This document shows positions 16,516 through 26,324 of a DNA stretch of 43,514 bases, piece by piece (positions within the stretch are counted from its first letter, which is position 1; each line of letters opens with the position of its first letter). This stretch comes from Melioribacteraceae bacterium. GTDB lineage: Bacteria; Bacteroidota; Ignavibacteria; Ignavibacteriales; Melioribacteraceae. The position numbers were made by a program, and so were the translations under genes. Below the pieces are notes generated by a model that was not told where the DNA came from, made no database searches, and worked only from the letters and a program-made list of their open reading frames with translations. The stretch lies in the NCBI GenBank assembly GCA_023230485.1, contig JALNXG010000029.1, positions 1 to 43,514 on the forward strand, given 5' to 3'.

Positions 16516-17982
16516 ATGAGAAAAAATTTATCGCTTTACGAAATTAATACTAGAGTTTTCATTAAAAAATTTGCTGATGCTAAAGGGAATGCAAATATCA
16601 GTTATGTCCCCGAATCTTATTGGGATAATCTCAAAGAAAAAGGTTTCGATTATATATGGCTTATGGGCGTTTGGAAAACTTGCTCTTCGGCGATTGAGGA
16701 TTTCTGCTATGAAGAGGATTTAGTTAAAGCTTATGCTAAGGCATTAAAAGATTGGCAGAAAGAAGACGTAATCGGCTCTCCTTATTCTATTGATTGTTAT
16801 GAATTTAATCCCGCTCTGGGCAGTACTGAAGATTTTTATAATGTAAAAGCTATGCTAAATAATAAAGGAATGAAACTCATTTTAGATTTCGTTCCAAATC
16901 ATCTTAGCGTTCATACACATTTATTAAAAACGAATCCTGAAGTTTTCCTTGAAGCTTCGGAAGATAATTTTAATACTGATAATCATACTTTTTTTAAGAG
17001 TGATAATGGCAAGTATTATGCACACGGCAGAGATCCATTCTTTCCCGCATGGCAGGATACTGTTCAGATTAATTATTACAGCTTAGAAGCTCGTAAATTT
17101 ATGGATGAAATCCTTCTTGATTTAACTGATGTATGCGATGGTCTTCGTTGCGATATGGCGATGCTTGTTCTTAATAATACTTTTCACAGTACTTGGGTCG
17201 GTGCGCTTAAAAACTTTACTCGTCCCGAAAAAGATTATTGGGCTGATACTATCTCTAAAATTAAATCCAAAAGAGATGATTTTATTATGATAGCCGAAAC
17301 ATATTGGGACCTCGAATGGGTAATGCAGCAGCAAGGTTTTGATTATACTTATGATAAAACTCTTACCGAGCGAATACGCTCCGGTTATATTGATGCCATT
17401 AAGGGACATCTACAAGCCGAAACAGAATACCAGCAAAAATCTGTCCGCTTCCTTGAAAATCATGACGAAGAACGCACACTTGCTATTATGAATTGTGAAA
17501 GGAATAAATCTGCATCTGCTATTATTGCTACAATTCAAGGACTTAAACTCTATAACGATGGCCAGCTCGAAGGTAAAAAAATCAAACTTCCTGTTCAGCT
17601 CGGTAGAGAATGGGCAGAAACAGAGAATAAACAACTTAAAGCTCACTACGATAAATTGCTTTCTATTACAAAAGCAGAAATATTTAAAGCCGGTAAATGG
17701 ACTCTCTTAGAACCTGAACCGGGTTGGGATGGTAATTTTACTTATGTTAATATGCTCACTTGGCTTTGGACTTATAAAGATGAACACCGTCTTGTTGTAA
17801 TTAATCATTCTGAAACTCTTTCTAAATGTAGAATAAAATTGAATTTAGAAGGATATCAGGAAGAATTTGAATTAGTTGATTTAATGACAGATCAAAAATA
17901 TCTTCGCTCTGCCGAAGAGGTAAGTGGTATTGGTCTATATATAGAACTAAAACCGTATCATACACACATTTTTAAGTTCTAA
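16516..17982 (+). CDS. Alpha-amylase family glycosidase (GH13)
   Basis: This is a 488-residue GH13 enzyme without a signal peptide, so it is intracellular. The four conserved regions are present: DFVPNH at 124-129, RCDMAM with nucleophile Asp213, the acid/base Glu261 in IAETYWD, and FLENHDEER with Asp317. A beta-sandwich C-terminal domain ends the protein. It probably acts on maltodextrin or glycogen, but the exact specificity (amylase, transferase or phosphorylase-like) cannot be read from these motifs. The start follows dnaG by 8 bp, with GGTTGGGAA as its ribosome region. Confidence 0.88.
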   Translation: MRKNLSLYEINTRVFIKKFADAKGNANISYVPESYWDNLKEKGFDYIWLMGVWKTCSSAIEDFCYEEDLVKAYAKALKDWQKEDVIGSPYSIDCYEFNPALGSTEDFYNVKAMLNNKGMKLILDFVPNHLSVHTHLLKTNPEVFLEASEDNFNTDNHTFFKSDNGKYYAHGRDPFFPAWQDTVQINYYSLEARKFMDEILLDLTDVCDGLRCDMAMLVLNNTFHSTWVGALKNFTRPEKDYWADTISKIKSKRDDFIMIAETYWDLEWVMQQQGFDYTYDKTLTERIRSGYIDAIKGHLQAETEYQQKSVRFLENHDEERTLAIMNCERNKSASAIIATIQGLKLYNDGQLEGKKIKLPVQLGREWAETENKQLKAHYDKLLSITKAEIFKAGKWTLLEPEPGWDGNFTYVNMLTWLWTYKDEHRLVVINHSETLSKCRIKLNLEGYQEEFELVDLMTDQKYLRSAEEVSGIGLYIELKPYHTHIFKF

Positions 17983-18020
17983 TTCCTACTTAAAAATTGG
18001 TAATTTTAAAGTTCTACATT

Positions 18021-18076
18021 AGAATTACGTTAATAATCGGTGCGGTTGCGGACGAGGAATCCATTACCTTTTCAAT
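18021..18076 (-). pseudogene. 56-bp remnant of a paralogue of the acidic exported protein
   Basis: These 56 bp match 18262-18317, inside the neighbouring minus-strand gene, at 48 of 56 positions. Read in the same frame the remnant gives IEKVMDSSSATAPIINVIL against IERVMDSSPAAAPIINVIL, and then meets a stop two codons later. Five of the eight base changes are synonymous, so it diverged as a coding sequence before decaying. Similarity stops abruptly on both sides. Confidence 0.75.
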
Positions 18077-18103
18077 CTTCTAAAGATAAGTGAAATTTTT
18101 ATA

Positions 18104-18137
18104 AATATCTGCTCCCTTAAATAAGAGAGCAGATATT
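18104..18137 (-). terminator. Terminator of the acidic exported protein gene
   Basis: A 15-bp stem (18104-18118 with 18123-18137) has a 4-nt loop and one imperfect pair that is G-U on the minus strand. A U-rich stretch follows on that strand. It begins 4 bp past the stop codon. Confidence 0.8.
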
Positions 18138-18140
18138 ATT

Positions 18141-19091
18141 TTAAAAAACGAATGTAACGCCAAACTTGAATGTTTCGTAAGTGAGCGGTGTTTCTGTGCT
18201 AAAGGGCCAGTTCATATTATCTCTCTTAAGGGCATAGAAAGCATAAGAATAAGCACTCTTGAGGATTACATTTATTATCGGTGCGGCTGCGGGCGATGAA
18301 TCCATTACCCTTTCAATAAAAAATTCTAATGCACCTTTACCTGTTTCTTCAATTACAAAACTGCCGAGATGTTTCCAAAATAGATGACGAGGGAAAATTA
18401 CTGCAGCTTCGTAACCAATATTAAATGAAACTGCATTTACAGCTTCAAACCGAATTCCACCCTCTACGCGCGTACCGAATCTAAAATCTTTATCATATCG
18501 ATTTAGAATTTGCATATCTTTAATTTGACTAGGGCGAACAAAAGAATAATCATGAGGACGTTCACCTACATCCGGAAAATTTTCCATCTCAATTCTTGTC
18601 CATACAAAATCAGATTGTGTATAAGGAAGCAATAAAAATCCACCGAAATCATATCCATAACCTTCCCTCTTGCCAATACCAAAACTCCAATTATCAAACG
18701 CTAATTCGGATAGTTTTCTTTTTTGTGAGCTTAAGCGGGATGCTGTATTCGATACAAAGACAAAACTTTCATTAAAATCTACAATGTTATTATCATCGGT
18801 AGTTCCTAGATCGCTATAACCAAGTTTTAGCTCCCATGATCCAGCCGGAGCAAACATATTAAACATTTCTTTATGTTTATAGTCTCCGATTCCATAATTT
18901 AATTCTATGAATGGACGGTCGAATTTCCAGTTTAACCAATCGTATCTTCCCCATTCCCAATCGTGAGACCAACCATAATCATCACCGTCATCGGTCGTTC
19001 CCCAATCGTCATCATCTTCATCTTGTGCAGATAAATTAATATTTAATGCTAAAGTGAATATAAAAACTAGTATAAGCAATTTATTGAGCAT
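18141..19091 (-). CDS. Exported acidic protein, probable outer-membrane protein
   Basis: This 316-residue protein of unrecognised family has a signal peptide (about 1-22, ending LSA|Q). Next comes a very acidic, Trp-rich stretch (DEDDDDWGTTDDGDD and onward to about residue 55). The remainder is rich in aromatic and alternating residues, and the protein ends in KFGVTFVF, whose final Phe is typical of outer-membrane beta-barrels. That localisation is inferred. A terminator follows, and a decayed copy of part of the gene lies just beyond it. The acidic segment could bind cations, but nothing in the sequence proves this. Confidence 0.7.
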   Translation of the reverse strand: MLNKLLILVFIFTLALNINLSAQDEDDDDWGTTDDGDDYGWSHDWEWGRYDWLNWKFDRPFIELNYGIGDYKHKEMFNMFAPAGSWELKLGYSDLGTTDDNNIVDFNESFVFVSNTASRLSSQKRKLSELAFDNWSFGIGKREGYGYDFGGFLLLPYTQSDFVWTRIEMENFPDVGERPHDYSFVRPSQIKDMQILNRYDKDFRFGTRVEGGIRFEAVNAVSFNIGYEAAVIFPRHLFWKHLGSFVIEETGKGALEFFIERVMDSSPAAAPIINVILKSAYSYAFYALKRDNMNWPFSTETPLTYETFKFGVTFVF

Positions 19092-19164
19092 AGTCCCTCC
19101 CCTTGAGATTTATTTTATCTGAAGTTTAGACGAAAGAATAGTAAGAAAGGTTACATTCCTTATA

Positions 19165-19572
19165 TTAGCTTATTTTTATACCCGATTTTTTTTCTAATGT
19201 TTTTACTAATGTATCCATCAGCACTTCATTCTGGACAGGCTTTGTAATAAATACATCAACACCTGCATTATAAGCATTATCCTTATCACGCTGAAAAGCA
19301 TGTGCCGAAAGACCCACTATCGGCATGTTTTTATAAGTAGGATTTTCTCTTAATTCTTTTGTTAATTGAAGTCCGTCTTTTTTCCCTCTTAACGATATAT
19401 CCATTAAGATGATATCGAACTTTTGCTCAGCTAGTTTTTGGTAAAATGTTTCTGCCGAATCGCATATTTCTAATTCAAACTTTCTTTTCAAAAAAATCTG
19501 AAGAAATTTCTGATTCTCGTAATCATCCTCTACAATTAATAGTTTCGGTCTGTTTGGTGTTTCGATGGACAT
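19165..19572 (-). CDS. Receiver-only response regulator (CheY-like)
   Basis: This 135-residue protein consists of a single receiver domain. The acidic pocket is Glu15, Asp16 and Asp17; the phospho-acceptor is Asp58 (LMDISLRG); Ser89 and Lys111 complete the switch site. There is no output domain, so it acts through protein contacts or in a phosphorelay. No histidine kinase lies in the window, so its partner must be elsewhere. It follows carB by 60 bp; a TAGTTTTG box overlaps the carB stop region and may give it a separate promoter. Confidence 0.9.
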   Translation of the reverse strand: MSIETPNRPKLLIVEDDYENQKFLQIFLKRKFELEICDSAETFYQKLAEQKFDIILMDISLRGKKDGLQLTKELRENPTYKNMPIVGLSAHAFQRDKDNAYNAGVDVFITKPVQNEVLMDTLVKTLEKKSGIKIS

Positions 19573-19632
19573 AATTTTCCACTTGTTTGTATATCAATTT
19601 CTAAAAATACTAAATAGATTTGTAAAACAAAA

Positions 19633-22600
19633 CTAATATTCGTCCCAACTCTTTATTTGTAGATCATCAATGCTTTTTTCGGATAGAGCCTCTCCTAATC
19701 GCATTGCTAATTGACGATTAGTAATCAGCGGAATTTTATAATCTACAGCAGTTCTTCTTATAATATAGTCATTTGTTAATTCTTCTTCTTGGAAGTTTTT
19801 AGGAATATTGATAACTAAATCGATCTTACCCTGTTTAATATAATCCGCTGCATTAGGAGACCCTCCTTTTAATGGCCAGTTAAGCAATTCCACAGGAATG
19901 CTATTTGACTTCATAAACTTTGCAGTACCCGAAGTCGCATAAAGCTTCACTCCAAGCTTTAAGAATGAGCGGCATGTTTCTAATAATTCTGCTTTCGATT
20001 CTATTGAACCGGACGAAATTAATATTGATTTAATAGGGAATTTATACCCCACAGAAATCAACGCTTTCAAAAATGCTTCATAAAAATCATCGCCTAGGCA
20101 AGCTACCTCACCCGTGGATGCCATTTCCACTCCCGTAGTCGGGTCTGCCCCCTCCAAACGAGTAAATGAAAATTCAGGTGCCTTTACACCTACATAATCG
20201 TAATTGAAATTCATATTGTCATCTATCGGCACTTTCACACCCGTAATTACTTTAGCAGCGATTTCAATAAAATTCTTCTTTAATGTCTTTGAAACAAAAG
20301 GAAAACTTCTTGATGCACGAAGATTACATTCAATCACTTTTACTCTATTCTCTTTAGCAATATACTGAATATTAAACGGTCCATTAATATTCAATGATTT
20401 TGCGATCTTAGACGATATATCTCTTATCTGTCTCATTGTTTCGAGATACGTTCTTTGGGGTGGAAGAACTAATGTAGCATCACCCGAGTGAACTCCTGCA
20501 TTTTCTACATGTTCTGAAATTGCCGAGCAGACAATTTTTCCATTCTGCGCAACCGCATCAAATTCTAATTCTTTCGCATTAACCAAATATTTTGATATTA
20601 CCACCGGATGTTCATTCGATACATCCACTGCTTTTTGGAGGAATCTAATTAATTCATTATCATCAGTCGCAATTGCCATTGCCGCACCGCTTAATACATA
20701 AGATGGACGCACCAAAACCGGATAGCCAACTTTCTTAGCAAATTCTACCGCATCTTGAATAGCATTGAGCTGTCTCCATTCCGGCTGTTCTATCTCAAGC
20801 TTATCCAACATAGAAGAAAATTTGCTTCTGTCTTCTGCCATATCTATTGAATCTGTTGATGTACCAAGAATTTTTATTCCCACCTTCTTTAGCTTTGCAG
20901 ATAGATTATTTGGAGTCTGTCCACCCATTGCGACTATTACGCCTTTAGGGTTCGTTGCCCGATAAATTTCGTAAATTGTTTCGACTGTAAGCTCTTCAAA
21001 AAATAGCGCATCCGATTCATCATAGTCTGTACTAACGGTCTCCGGATTACAATTAATCATAATTGTTTTGTAACCCATCTCTCTTAATGATTTGCCTGTA
21101 ACCACACAACACCAATCAAATTCCACTGAACTTCCAATTCTATATGGTCCCGAACCGAGTATTACAATTGAATTTTTTAACTTAATATCTGAATCGCTAC
21201 TCTCGCAGTTGTATGTAAGATAAAGGTAATTAGTCTTTGCCGGGAACTCAGCGGCAAGCGTATCGATATGCTCAATCTTTGGTCTTAATCCAAATTTAAT
21301 TCTCTTTAAATAAACATCATGAGCATCAATATCCAATATATTAGCAATCTGCCTATCCGAAAATCCGAACTGTTTCGCTTTAAGCAAAAAACCTTTATCC
21401 ATCTTTTTGAAATTTTGTTCTGCAATTTTTTTCTCCATATCCACTATGTTTTGAATCTTATAGAGAAACCATTTATTGATGTGAGTAAGATTAAAAATCC
21501 AATCGACCGAATAACCTGATTTTAATGCTTGAACAACTGCGAAAATTCGTTCCTCGGTAGGATTACTAAGTGCATATTCCAAATCCTCAAATTCAAATTT
21601 AGTTCTGCTTGCTGTAATACCATCTACGCTTATATCAAGCATTCGCATCGATTTTTGGAACGCCTCTTCGAACTTTCGACCAATTGCCATTACTTCGCCC
21701 ACCGATTTCATCGAAGACCCAAGTTGCTTTTTTACGAATTTGAATTTCTTCAAGTCCCATCGAGGTACTTTTATTACGATATAATCAAGAGCAGGTTCAA
21801 AGAAAGCACTTGTATTTTTCGTAATGGCATTTGGCAGTTCGTGTAATCCATATCCTAATGCGAGTTTAGCTGCAACGAATGCCAATGGGTATCCTGTTGC
21901 CTTAGAAGCAAGTGCCGAGCTACGCGATAATCGAGCATTTACTTCTATAACGCGGTAGTCCTCGGAATTCATATCAAGAGCATATTGAATATTGCATTCC
22001 CCAACAATTCCAAGATGGCGTATGGTACGAATTGCTACTTCTCTTAATTTATGAAACTCAGTATTCGATAATGTTTGCGATGGAGCAACAACCATGCTCT
22101 CGCCTGTATGGATTCCCATCGGATCAATATTTTCCATATTACATACCGTAATACAGTTATCATATTTATCTCGAACTACTTCATATTCAATTTCACGCCA
22201 CCCTTCCAGATATTCTTCTACTAGAATTTGAGATGAATATGAAAGAGCACGGGAAGCTAATTTTTTTAATTCTGTGGCATTGCGGCATATCCCCGACCCA
22301 AGTCCGCCGAGTGCATAAGCAATGCGTATTATTATAGGGAATCCTATCTTCTTAGCATATTCAAGTGCATCCTCTACGCTATTAACAGCGTTACTCTGCG
22401 GATATTTAACATCTATTTCACTTAACTTCTGACAGAATTTTTGTCGGTCTTCAGAGTTCTCTATTGCTTCAATCTGTGTGCCGAGCACTTCCACATTATG
22501 TTTTTTCAAAATTCCGAGCTTCTCTAATGCAAGACCGCTATTTAATGCCGTTTGCCCGCCGAATCCAAGCATTATACCATCGGGCTTTTCTTTCTTAATT

Positions 22601-22824
22601 ACCTCTTCTATGAAATGTGTGTTGATTGGAAGTAGATATACCCTATCAGCTATATAATCGGAAGTCTGAATTGTAGCAATATTGGGATTGATTAAAACAG
22701 TATATATTCCCTCTTCCTTAAGAGCTTTGATGCATTGACTTCCGGAATAATCGAACTCCCCTGCTTCACCAATTTTTAAAGCTGAGCTTCCGATTATTAA
22801 AACTTTTTTGAATTTTGTTTTCAC
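19633..22824 (-). CDS. carB: Carbamoyl-phosphate synthase large subunit
   Basis: CarB makes carbamoyl phosphate from bicarbonate, ammonia and two ATP, feeding pyrimidine and arginine synthesis. The 1063-residue protein shows the standard duplicated ATP-grasp halves: LGFGGQTALN and EVNARLSRSSALASK in the first, AMGGQTPNN and ECNLRASRSFPFVSK in the second. A C-terminal MGS-like allosteric domain contains YATSGTAKFM. Its length is normal. The ATG overlaps the carA stop by 4 bp, so synthesis of the two subunits is coupled. Cytoplasmic. Confidence 0.97.
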   Translation of the reverse strand: MKTKFKKVLIIGSSALKIGEAGEFDYSGSQCIKALKEEGIYTVLINPNIATIQTSDYIADRVYLLPINTHFIEEVIKKEKPDGIMLGFGGQTALNSGLALEKLGILKKHNVEVLGTQIEAIENSEDRQKFCQKLSEIDVKYPQSNAVNSVEDALEYAKKIGFPIIIRIAYALGGLGSGICRNATELKKLASRALSYSSQILVEEYLEGWREIEYEVVRDKYDNCITVCNMENIDPMGIHTGESMVVAPSQTLSNTEFHKLREVAIRTIRHLGIVGECNIQYALDMNSEDYRVIEVNARLSRSSALASKATGYPLAFVAAKLALGYGLHELPNAITKNTSAFFEPALDYIVIKVPRWDLKKFKFVKKQLGSSMKSVGEVMAIGRKFEEAFQKSMRMLDISVDGITASRTKFEFEDLEYALSNPTEERIFAVVQALKSGYSVDWIFNLTHINKWFLYKIQNIVDMEKKIAEQNFKKMDKGFLLKAKQFGFSDRQIANILDIDAHDVYLKRIKFGLRPKIEHIDTLAAEFPAKTNYLYLTYNCESSDSDIKLKNSIVILGSGPYRIGSSVEFDWCCVVTGKSLREMGYKTIMINCNPETVSTDYDESDALFFEELTVETIYEIYRATNPKGVIVAMGGQTPNNLSAKLKKVGIKILGTSTDSIDMAEDRSKFSSMLDKLEIEQPEWRQLNAIQDAVEFAKKVGYPVLVRPSYVLSGAAMAIATDDNELIRFLQKAVDVSNEHPVVISKYLVNAKELEFDAVAQNGKIVCSAISEHVENAGVHSGDATLVLPPQRTYLETMRQIRDISSKIAKSLNINGPFNIQYIAKENRVKVIECNLRASRSFPFVSKTLKKNFIEIAAKVITGVKVPIDDNMNFNYDYVGVKAPEFSFTRLEGADPTTGVEMASTGEVACLGDDFYEAFLKALISVGYKFPIKSILISSGSIESKAELLETCRSFLKLGVKLYATSGTAKFMKSNSIPVELLNWPLKGGSPNAADYIKQGKIDLVINIPKNFQEEELTNDYIIRRTAVDYKIPLITNRQLAMRLGEALSEKSIDDLQIKSWDEY

Positions 22825-23903
22825 TTTAAGTCCTTGATAAATTCATCGAAAATAAATTCAGTATCCACCGGTCCTGGTGCGGCTTCGGGATGAAATTGGA
22901 CACTCCTAAATGGAAGTTTATTATGCCTGATTCCTTCGTTTGATCCGTCATTAAGATTCTCGAACCAAACGCTCCACCCTTTCGGAAGTCTTTTTGTATT
23001 GACCGCAAAGCTATGGTTTTGTGATGTTATATAACATTTATTTGAGCTTGCTTCTTTTACAGGTTGATTTTGACTTCTATGACCATATTTCAATTTATAT
23101 GTTTTTGCGCCTGCCGCCAATGAAATTATCTGATGCCCCATACAGATTCCTAATATCGGAGCTTCTTTTGCGATCAATTGTTTCGCCGTTTTTACTATCT
23201 CTTTATATACTACCGGATTACCCGGTCCATTAGATAAAACAACACCATCATAATCTTCGCGGCTTATATTATAATTATATGGTACACGAAATACTTCCAC
23301 TTTTCTCGTAATCAAATTTTCGATAATACTTTTTTTACATCCGCAATCGATTAATAAAACTCTCTTCTTCCCTTTTCCGAGTATCTCAGGTTTTTGAACA
23401 GTTACTTTTGAAATCAGATGGTCAATATCAGGATCGTAAAATTCAGTAGGTTCGTTATCGACAATTATTTTGCCAAGCATCGTACCATGCTCTCTAATGA
23501 GCTTTGTCAATTTCCTAGTATCTATTCCGCAAAGTCCCGGCACGTTATATTTCTCAAGCCACGAAGAAAGACTCTGCGCCGCATTCCAATGATTAAACTC
23601 TTCGGAATTTTCAGATACAATTAATCCCTGAATTTGAATTTTGTGAGATTCAAAATTTTCGGGTAATTTCTCTATTATTGAATCTGCCGGAATACCGTAA
23701 TTACCGATTAATGGAAATGTGAAAACTAATATTTGTCCTTTATAAGAAGGGTCTGTCAAGGTTTCGGGATAACCAACCATGCCGGTATTAAATACCACCT
23801 CACCCGATGTTGACTGTGGAAGTCCGAAAACAAATCCCGGAAATTCACTCCCATCTTCTAATAAAAGTTTACCTTTGTGTGTTATGTTGAAAGTGCGGTT
23901 CAC
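22821..23903 (-). CDS. carA: Carbamoyl-phosphate synthase small subunit, GTG start
   Basis: CarA is the glutaminase subunit that supplies ammonia to CarB. The 360-residue protein has the small-subunit N-terminal domain (about 1-180) and a class I glutamine amidotransferase domain with Cys254 (GICMGHQ), His338 and Glu340 (FHPEA). The start is GTG at 23903, backed by a GGTGGAG ribosome site about 6 nt upstream. Gene order carA-carB with a 4-bp ATGA overlap is normal. No obvious PyrR or arginine operator is visible in the 120 bp upstream. Confidence 0.96.
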   Translation of the reverse strand: MNRTFNITHKGKLLLEDGSEFPGFVFGLPQSTSGEVVFNTGMVGYPETLTDPSYKGQILVFTFPLIGNYGIPADSIIEKLPENFESHKIQIQGLIVSENSEEFNHWNAAQSLSSWLEKYNVPGLCGIDTRKLTKLIREHGTMLGKIIVDNEPTEFYDPDIDHLISKVTVQKPEILGKGKKRVLLIDCGCKKSIIENLITRKVEVFRVPYNYNISREDYDGVVLSNGPGNPVVYKEIVKTAKQLIAKEAPILGICMGHQIISLAAGAKTYKLKYGHRSQNQPVKEASSNKCYITSQNHSFAVNTKRLPKGWSVWFENLNDGSNEGIRHNKLPFRSVQFHPEAAPGPVDTEFIFDEFIKDLK

Positions 23904-24025
23904 TATTCTCCACCTTCTTTCTTATTATTTAGAGTAATTTTGGGTGTGATATTGAGGAATTGCGTAGAAAATATCGGCGCAATTTATAAAAAAATTTTAA
24001 TTAATGCAGAAAAAAAGAGATAAAA

Positions 24026-24056
24026 TTTGGTATGGTTTACTAATTTGTATTTTCGT
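24026..24056 (+). promoter_or_regulatory. Putative Bacteroidota-type promoter of the TonB receptor operon
   Basis: TTTG (24026-24029), a 19-nt spacer and TATTTTCG (24049-24056) match TTTG / TAnnTTTG with one mismatch. This leaves a 5' leader of roughly 30 nt before the GGGGGAAC ribosome site and the ATG at 24093. Confidence 0.35.
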
Positions 24057-24092
24057 TATTTATTTTTGTGTTTAATTTCTTTGCGGGGGAAC

Positions 24093-26324
24093 ATGAAAAA
24101 ATTATTACTTTTTCTATTTATAATTCTATTTTCACAAAATATTGAAGCTCAAGTGGGTAAAGGAACTTTACGAGGATTCATAGCTGATTCCACTTCAGGT
24201 GAATCTCTTCCATTTGGTAACGTTCTAATTAAAGAGTTGAATTCGGGAACTTCTACCGATCAAAGAGGTTATTTTATTATTACTTCTATTCCGGGTAATA
24301 AAAAATATAACGTTCTGTTCTCTTATGTTGGCTATAAATCAAAAGAGATTTCTATTTATATCGGTGCGAATAAGGTTACTGATATAAAAATAATTCTTGA
24401 ACCGGTTTCAATTCAACTTAATGCAATTGAAAAAGTTGCTTCTAAGATTCCGAAAGAAAAATCTACCGATTTGAGTTTACAGAAGATCGTTGTAAAAGAT
24501 CTTGAGACTTTGCCCAAGGGAGTGGAAGTCGATATCTTCCGTTCGTTGCAATATCTTCCGGGTGTTCGTTCCGGAGGTGATGTCTCCGCTAAATACTATG
24601 TAAGAGGCGGTGCTAGCAATCAAAATCTTGTAATGCTCGATAATTCGACAGTCTATCACCCTTTTCATGCATTCGGAATTTTCTCGGCTATCGATCCGGA
24701 GATAATTAATTCCATCGAATTTTATAAAGGTGGTTTTACTTCTGAACTAAGCGGTCGGCTTTCATCTGTTATGAAAATTAATACAAAAGATGGCAACCGA
24801 AATCAATTTGGAGGTAAAGCAAGTGCTTCACTTCTTAGCACTAAACTACTCGTTGAAGGTCCTATCCCTGACGGTTCATTCCTTCTTTCCGGCAGAAGAA
24901 GTCATTCCACCGGTGTATTAAAAAAATTCCTGAATAATAAAAATGCACCAATCGATTTTTATGACGTTGCACTTAAATTAAACTTCTCGAATGATGAATT
25001 TATGAAAGATGCTAAGTTTACTGTCCATGGCTTTGCAAGCGGAGATTATCTTAGAAATAATAGTCCGGTAAAAGAAGATTTTGCCTGGTCTAATAAGATA
25101 ATCGGTTTGAATTATTTTCAGATTTCCGATAGCCCCTTATTTTATCAGATCGATTTTTCTTTAAGTCATTTTGATGGCGAACTTAATCCTCATGGGAGTA
25201 ACTCAAAAGCCCGGAAAAATTCTTTGAGCGATCTCTCCTTCAAAATGGATTTTAATTACGTTTACGATAGCAAAGACGAACTTGATGGCGGTTTTAAAAT
25301 CACAGAGATTAAGACAAATTTGTTTTTGGAAAATGCACGCAGAGCAGTTACTGATATAGCTACCAAAGGTACAAATATAAGTGCCTATCTAAAATATAAA
25401 CTATTGCGATTTGATAAATTTGGTGCAGATGTTGGCACTCGACTTAATTTAACTCGATTAGGCGGCGGCGGTTCTGATGAACAATTTTTAGAACCTAGAG
25501 TGAGTATGACGTATAGAATAATACCGCAAATAGCAATTAAAGCAGCTTGGGGAATCTATCAACAGGATTTAGTAACTCTCTCTGATGAGAATGAAATAAT
25601 TAATCTATTCGAGCCATGGATTATTACGCCTCTTTATATAAAACCATCTAATGCTATTCATTATGTTGCCGGAATAGAGACTTTCTTTACTCCCGAACTC
25701 GAACTAAGCATAGAAGGTTATTATAAAAGAATTTTGAACCTCGCATTAATTAACGAAAAGAAATTCTTCTCGGTGGATAATGACCTCGTTGCGGGAACAG
25801 GAAAATCGTATGGTTTAGAAGTACTCTCAAGATATACATTTTCACAAGTCAGTTTAACCGCATCTTATTCTTTATCTAATACTACAAATGAAGTTTACGG
25901 CGTTTCTTATTCCCCGCGCTATGACGCTAAGCATTCGATTAATTTAATTCTCGAAGTCGATCTTGGTTATGGTTTTACTGCAAGTACTACTTGGATATAT
26001 AATTCCGGTCAACCGTTCACACAAATTTCGGGCTATTATGAAAAACTCACTATCGACGATGTTTTCGCATCAAATTACCTGTTCGATTCTTATATCCCAT
26101 TCAGAATTTTAGGCGATAAGAATATTGGAAGACTTCCTGATTATCACCGTCTAGATTTTAATCTTTCTAAAAAAATCCAATTAGGCGATTTTAAGTTTTA
26201 CTTAGATTTCAGTATCATTAATGTTTACGATCGAAAAAATATCTTCTATTTTGATAGAAATACAGGCGAGAGAGTGGATATGCTTCGATTCCTTCCAACC
26301 GCAACTATAAAGGTGGAATTATGA
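24093..26324 (+). CDS. TonB-dependent outer-membrane receptor
   Basis: TonB-dependent receptors import large or scarce nutrients across the outer membrane using energy from the inner membrane. From ATG 24093 the protein has 743 residues; the frame is open 66 bp further up, but the ribosome site (GGGGG) and the signal peptide (ending IEA|Q) fix this start. Next is a carboxypeptidase-regulatory-like beta domain (about 20-110), then the plug with YVRGGASNQNLVMLD and VYHPFHAFGIFSA, then the beta-barrel. It overlaps the DUF4249 gene by 4 bp. The substrate is unknown, and no SusD partner is present. Confidence 0.92.
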   Translation: MKKLLLFLFIILFSQNIEAQVGKGTLRGFIADSTSGESLPFGNVLIKELNSGTSTDQRGYFIITSIPGNKKYNVLFSYVGYKSKEISIYIGANKVTDIKIILEPVSIQLNAIEKVASKIPKEKSTDLSLQKIVVKDLETLPKGVEVDIFRSLQYLPGVRSGGDVSAKYYVRGGASNQNLVMLDNSTVYHPFHAFGIFSAIDPEIINSIEFYKGGFTSELSGRLSSVMKINTKDGNRNQFGGKASASLLSTKLLVEGPIPDGSFLLSGRRSHSTGVLKKFLNNKNAPIDFYDVALKLNFSNDEFMKDAKFTVHGFASGDYLRNNSPVKEDFAWSNKIIGLNYFQISDSPLFYQIDFSLSHFDGELNPHGSNSKARKNSLSDLSFKMDFNYVYDSKDELDGGFKITEIKTNLFLENARRAVTDIATKGTNISAYLKYKLLRFDKFGADVGTRLNLTRLGGGGSDEQFLEPRVSMTYRIIPQIAIKAAWGIYQQDLVTLSDENEIINLFEPWIITPLYIKPSNAIHYVAGIETFFTPELELSIEGYYKRILNLALINEKKFFSVDNDLVAGTGKSYGLEVLSRYTFSQVSLTASYSLSNTTNEVYGVSYSPRYDAKHSINLILEVDLGYGFTASTTWIYNSGQPFTQISGYYEKLTIDDVFASNYLFDSYIPFRILGDKNIGRLPDYHRLDFNLSKKIQLGDFKFYLDFSIINVYDRKNIFYFDRNTGERVDMLRFLPTATIKVEL

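Noticed and set aside
24027..24092. A 22-codon upstream extension of the TonB receptor frame
   Set aside because: The ATG at 24093 has a strong ribosome site and begins a normal signal peptide; the extension overlaps the likely promoter.
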